A stretch of 5,904 nt of DNA, taken from Spirochaetales bacterium. Its GTDB lineage: Bacteria > Spirochaetota > Spirochaetia > JABEVK01. Of the stretch, positions 5,324 to 5,904 are shown in pieces. Position 1 is the first letter of the stretch. Every line of letters begins with the position of its first letter. The translations under genes were made by a program, and so were the position numbers. The notes under the pieces were generated by a model. That model saw only the letters and a program-made list of their open reading frames with translations, was not told where the DNA came from and did not search any database. The DNA lies in NCBI GenBank assembly GCA_013043995.1, contig JABEVL010000201.1, positions 1 through 5,904 of the forward strand. The letters are read 5' to 3'.

Positions 5324-5904
5324 ATGACCGAAAAAAAACTTCCCTTTGACAGATCCGAACTTGAGGCAATAGCCAGCCAGGTTCCCACACCCTTCCATAT
5401 TTATGATGAAAAAGCCCTGCGTCAAAACGCCAGGGAATTCGCCCAAGCTTTCAATTGGGTGGAAGGTGGCTTTTGCAACCATTTTGCCGTCAAGGCTCTG
5501 CCGAATCCCCATATCCTTGAGATCCTCCGGGAGGAGGGGATGGGAGCCGATTGTAGTTCCCTGGCCGAGCTGCTTTTGTGCCAAGCCGCTCAAATTCCCG
5601 GCGAGAAAATCGTCTTTACCTCGAACGACACTCCAGCCAACGAATTCCAGAAAGCCTTCGAGCTGGGTGCCTTGATCAACCTTGATGACCTGAGCCATCT
5701 CACCTTTCTTCACAAAGCCCTGGGGGGAAAGCTTCCCAAACGCCTGAGTTTCCGCTACAACCCGGGTCCGCTCAAGCAGGGAAACGCCATCATCGGCAAA
5801 CCCGAGGAGGCCAAGTACGGGTTGACCCGCGAACAACTCTTCGGAGCTTACAAAACCGCTGCCGAACTGGGGGTGGAAACCTATAGCCCTCACACCATGG
5901 TCGC
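5324..5904 (+). CDS. lysA: Diaminopimelate decarboxylase, N-terminal part, cut by window edge
   Basis: The first 193 residues are present and the gene runs off the right edge (family length is about 420). The enzyme decarboxylates meso-diaminopimelate to L-lysine using pyridoxal phosphate, the last step of the DAP pathway, in the cytosol. The PLP-binding Lys57 lies in HFAVKALPNPHIL, followed by GADCSSLAEL (74-83), IVFTSNDTP (96-104), INLDDLSHL (118-126), RYNPGPLKQGNAIIGKP (144-160) and AKYGLTREQLF (163-173). His190 in PHTMV would stack on the cofactor ring. These blocks are those I associate with the LysA group of spirochaetes and some Firmicutes. Other fold III decarboxylases (ornithine/arginine, carboxynorspermidine) are less likely. 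The two residues before His190 are Ser-Pro where Gly and a hydrophobic residue are usual. The start is set by GAGGA (5313-5317) at 6 nt. It is transcribed divergently from the gene ending at 5205. The substrate-specific C-terminal barrel-closing residues are not visible. Confidence 0.92.
   Translation, partial: MTEKKLPFDRSELEAIASQVPTPFHIYDEKALRQNAREFAQAFNWVEGGFCNHFAVKALPNPHILEILREEGMGADCSSLAELLLCQAAQIPGEKIVFTSNDTPANEFQKAFELGALINLDDLSHLTFLHKALGGKLPKRLSFRYNPGPLKQGNAIIGKPEEAKYGLTREQLFGAYKTAAELGVETYSPHTMV

Noticed and set aside
5237..5893. 218-codon open frame on the minus strand
   Set aside because: It is antisense to lysA, whose conserved motifs are clear on the plus strand.

Overview
The window is chromosomal-looking bacterial DNA of moderate GC content. 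It is densely packed, and every intergenic gap is under 150 bp. It holds seven protein genes: four on the minus strand in the left two thirds, one plus-strand regulator, one minus-strand unknown, and one plus-strand gene cut by the right edge. I see no rRNA, tRNA, CRISPR array or insertion sequence. The host cannot be named with certainty. The style of the partial LysA (the FAVKA-PNP, GADCSSLAEL and EEAKYGLTREQL blocks) and the GFSLGE active-site box of FabD recall spirochaetes (Treponema/Spirochaeta) or some Firmicutes. The Fab proteins and the integron-type integrase also fit a spirochaete. This is inference from remembered family patterns, not a search.

Left edge (1-535, minus): the first 178 residues of a tyrosine recombinase whose SAM-like core-binding domain closely resembles that of integron integrases (IntI). 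It carries an unusual N-terminal extension of roughly 75-80 residues that looks like a small HARP-like module. Its catalytic domain lies outside the window. The 134 bp in front of it (536-669) contain a GC-rich hairpin that probably ends the fab transcript, a candidate integrase promoter, and a perfect 6-bp inverted repeat over the start codon. No attI or attC site is apparent there.

670-3622 (minus): a tight fatty-acid synthesis operon, transcribed fabD, then fabG, then fabF. These encode malonyl-CoA:ACP transacylase, 3-oxoacyl-ACP reductase and 3-oxoacyl-ACP synthase II. Gaps are 22 and 9 nt, and fabG and fabF have nearly identical Shine-Dalgarno leaders. The acyl carrier protein gene often found between fabG and fabF is absent.

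3623-3770 is a divergent promoter region with a direct repeat and an inverted repeat. It precedes a plus-strand single-domain CheY-like response regulator (3771-4160). This gene overlaps by 17 bp, tail to tail, with a minus-strand 353-residue protein (4144-5205) of no family I recognise. That protein carries a spaced set of residues suggestive of a kinase-like fold: a Lys, then GDxRxxN, then IDFD. It appears to be expressed from a promoter placed so that the mRNA would be leaderless.

5206-5323 is a second divergent promoter region. The plus-strand gene from 5324 to the window end is the N-terminal part of diaminopimelate decarboxylase (lysA), the last step of lysine synthesis. The fab operon and lysA are housekeeping genes. 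The points worth a second look are the fused-domain integrase and its setting, the possible kinase-fold protein, and the two genes that seem to lack leaders.
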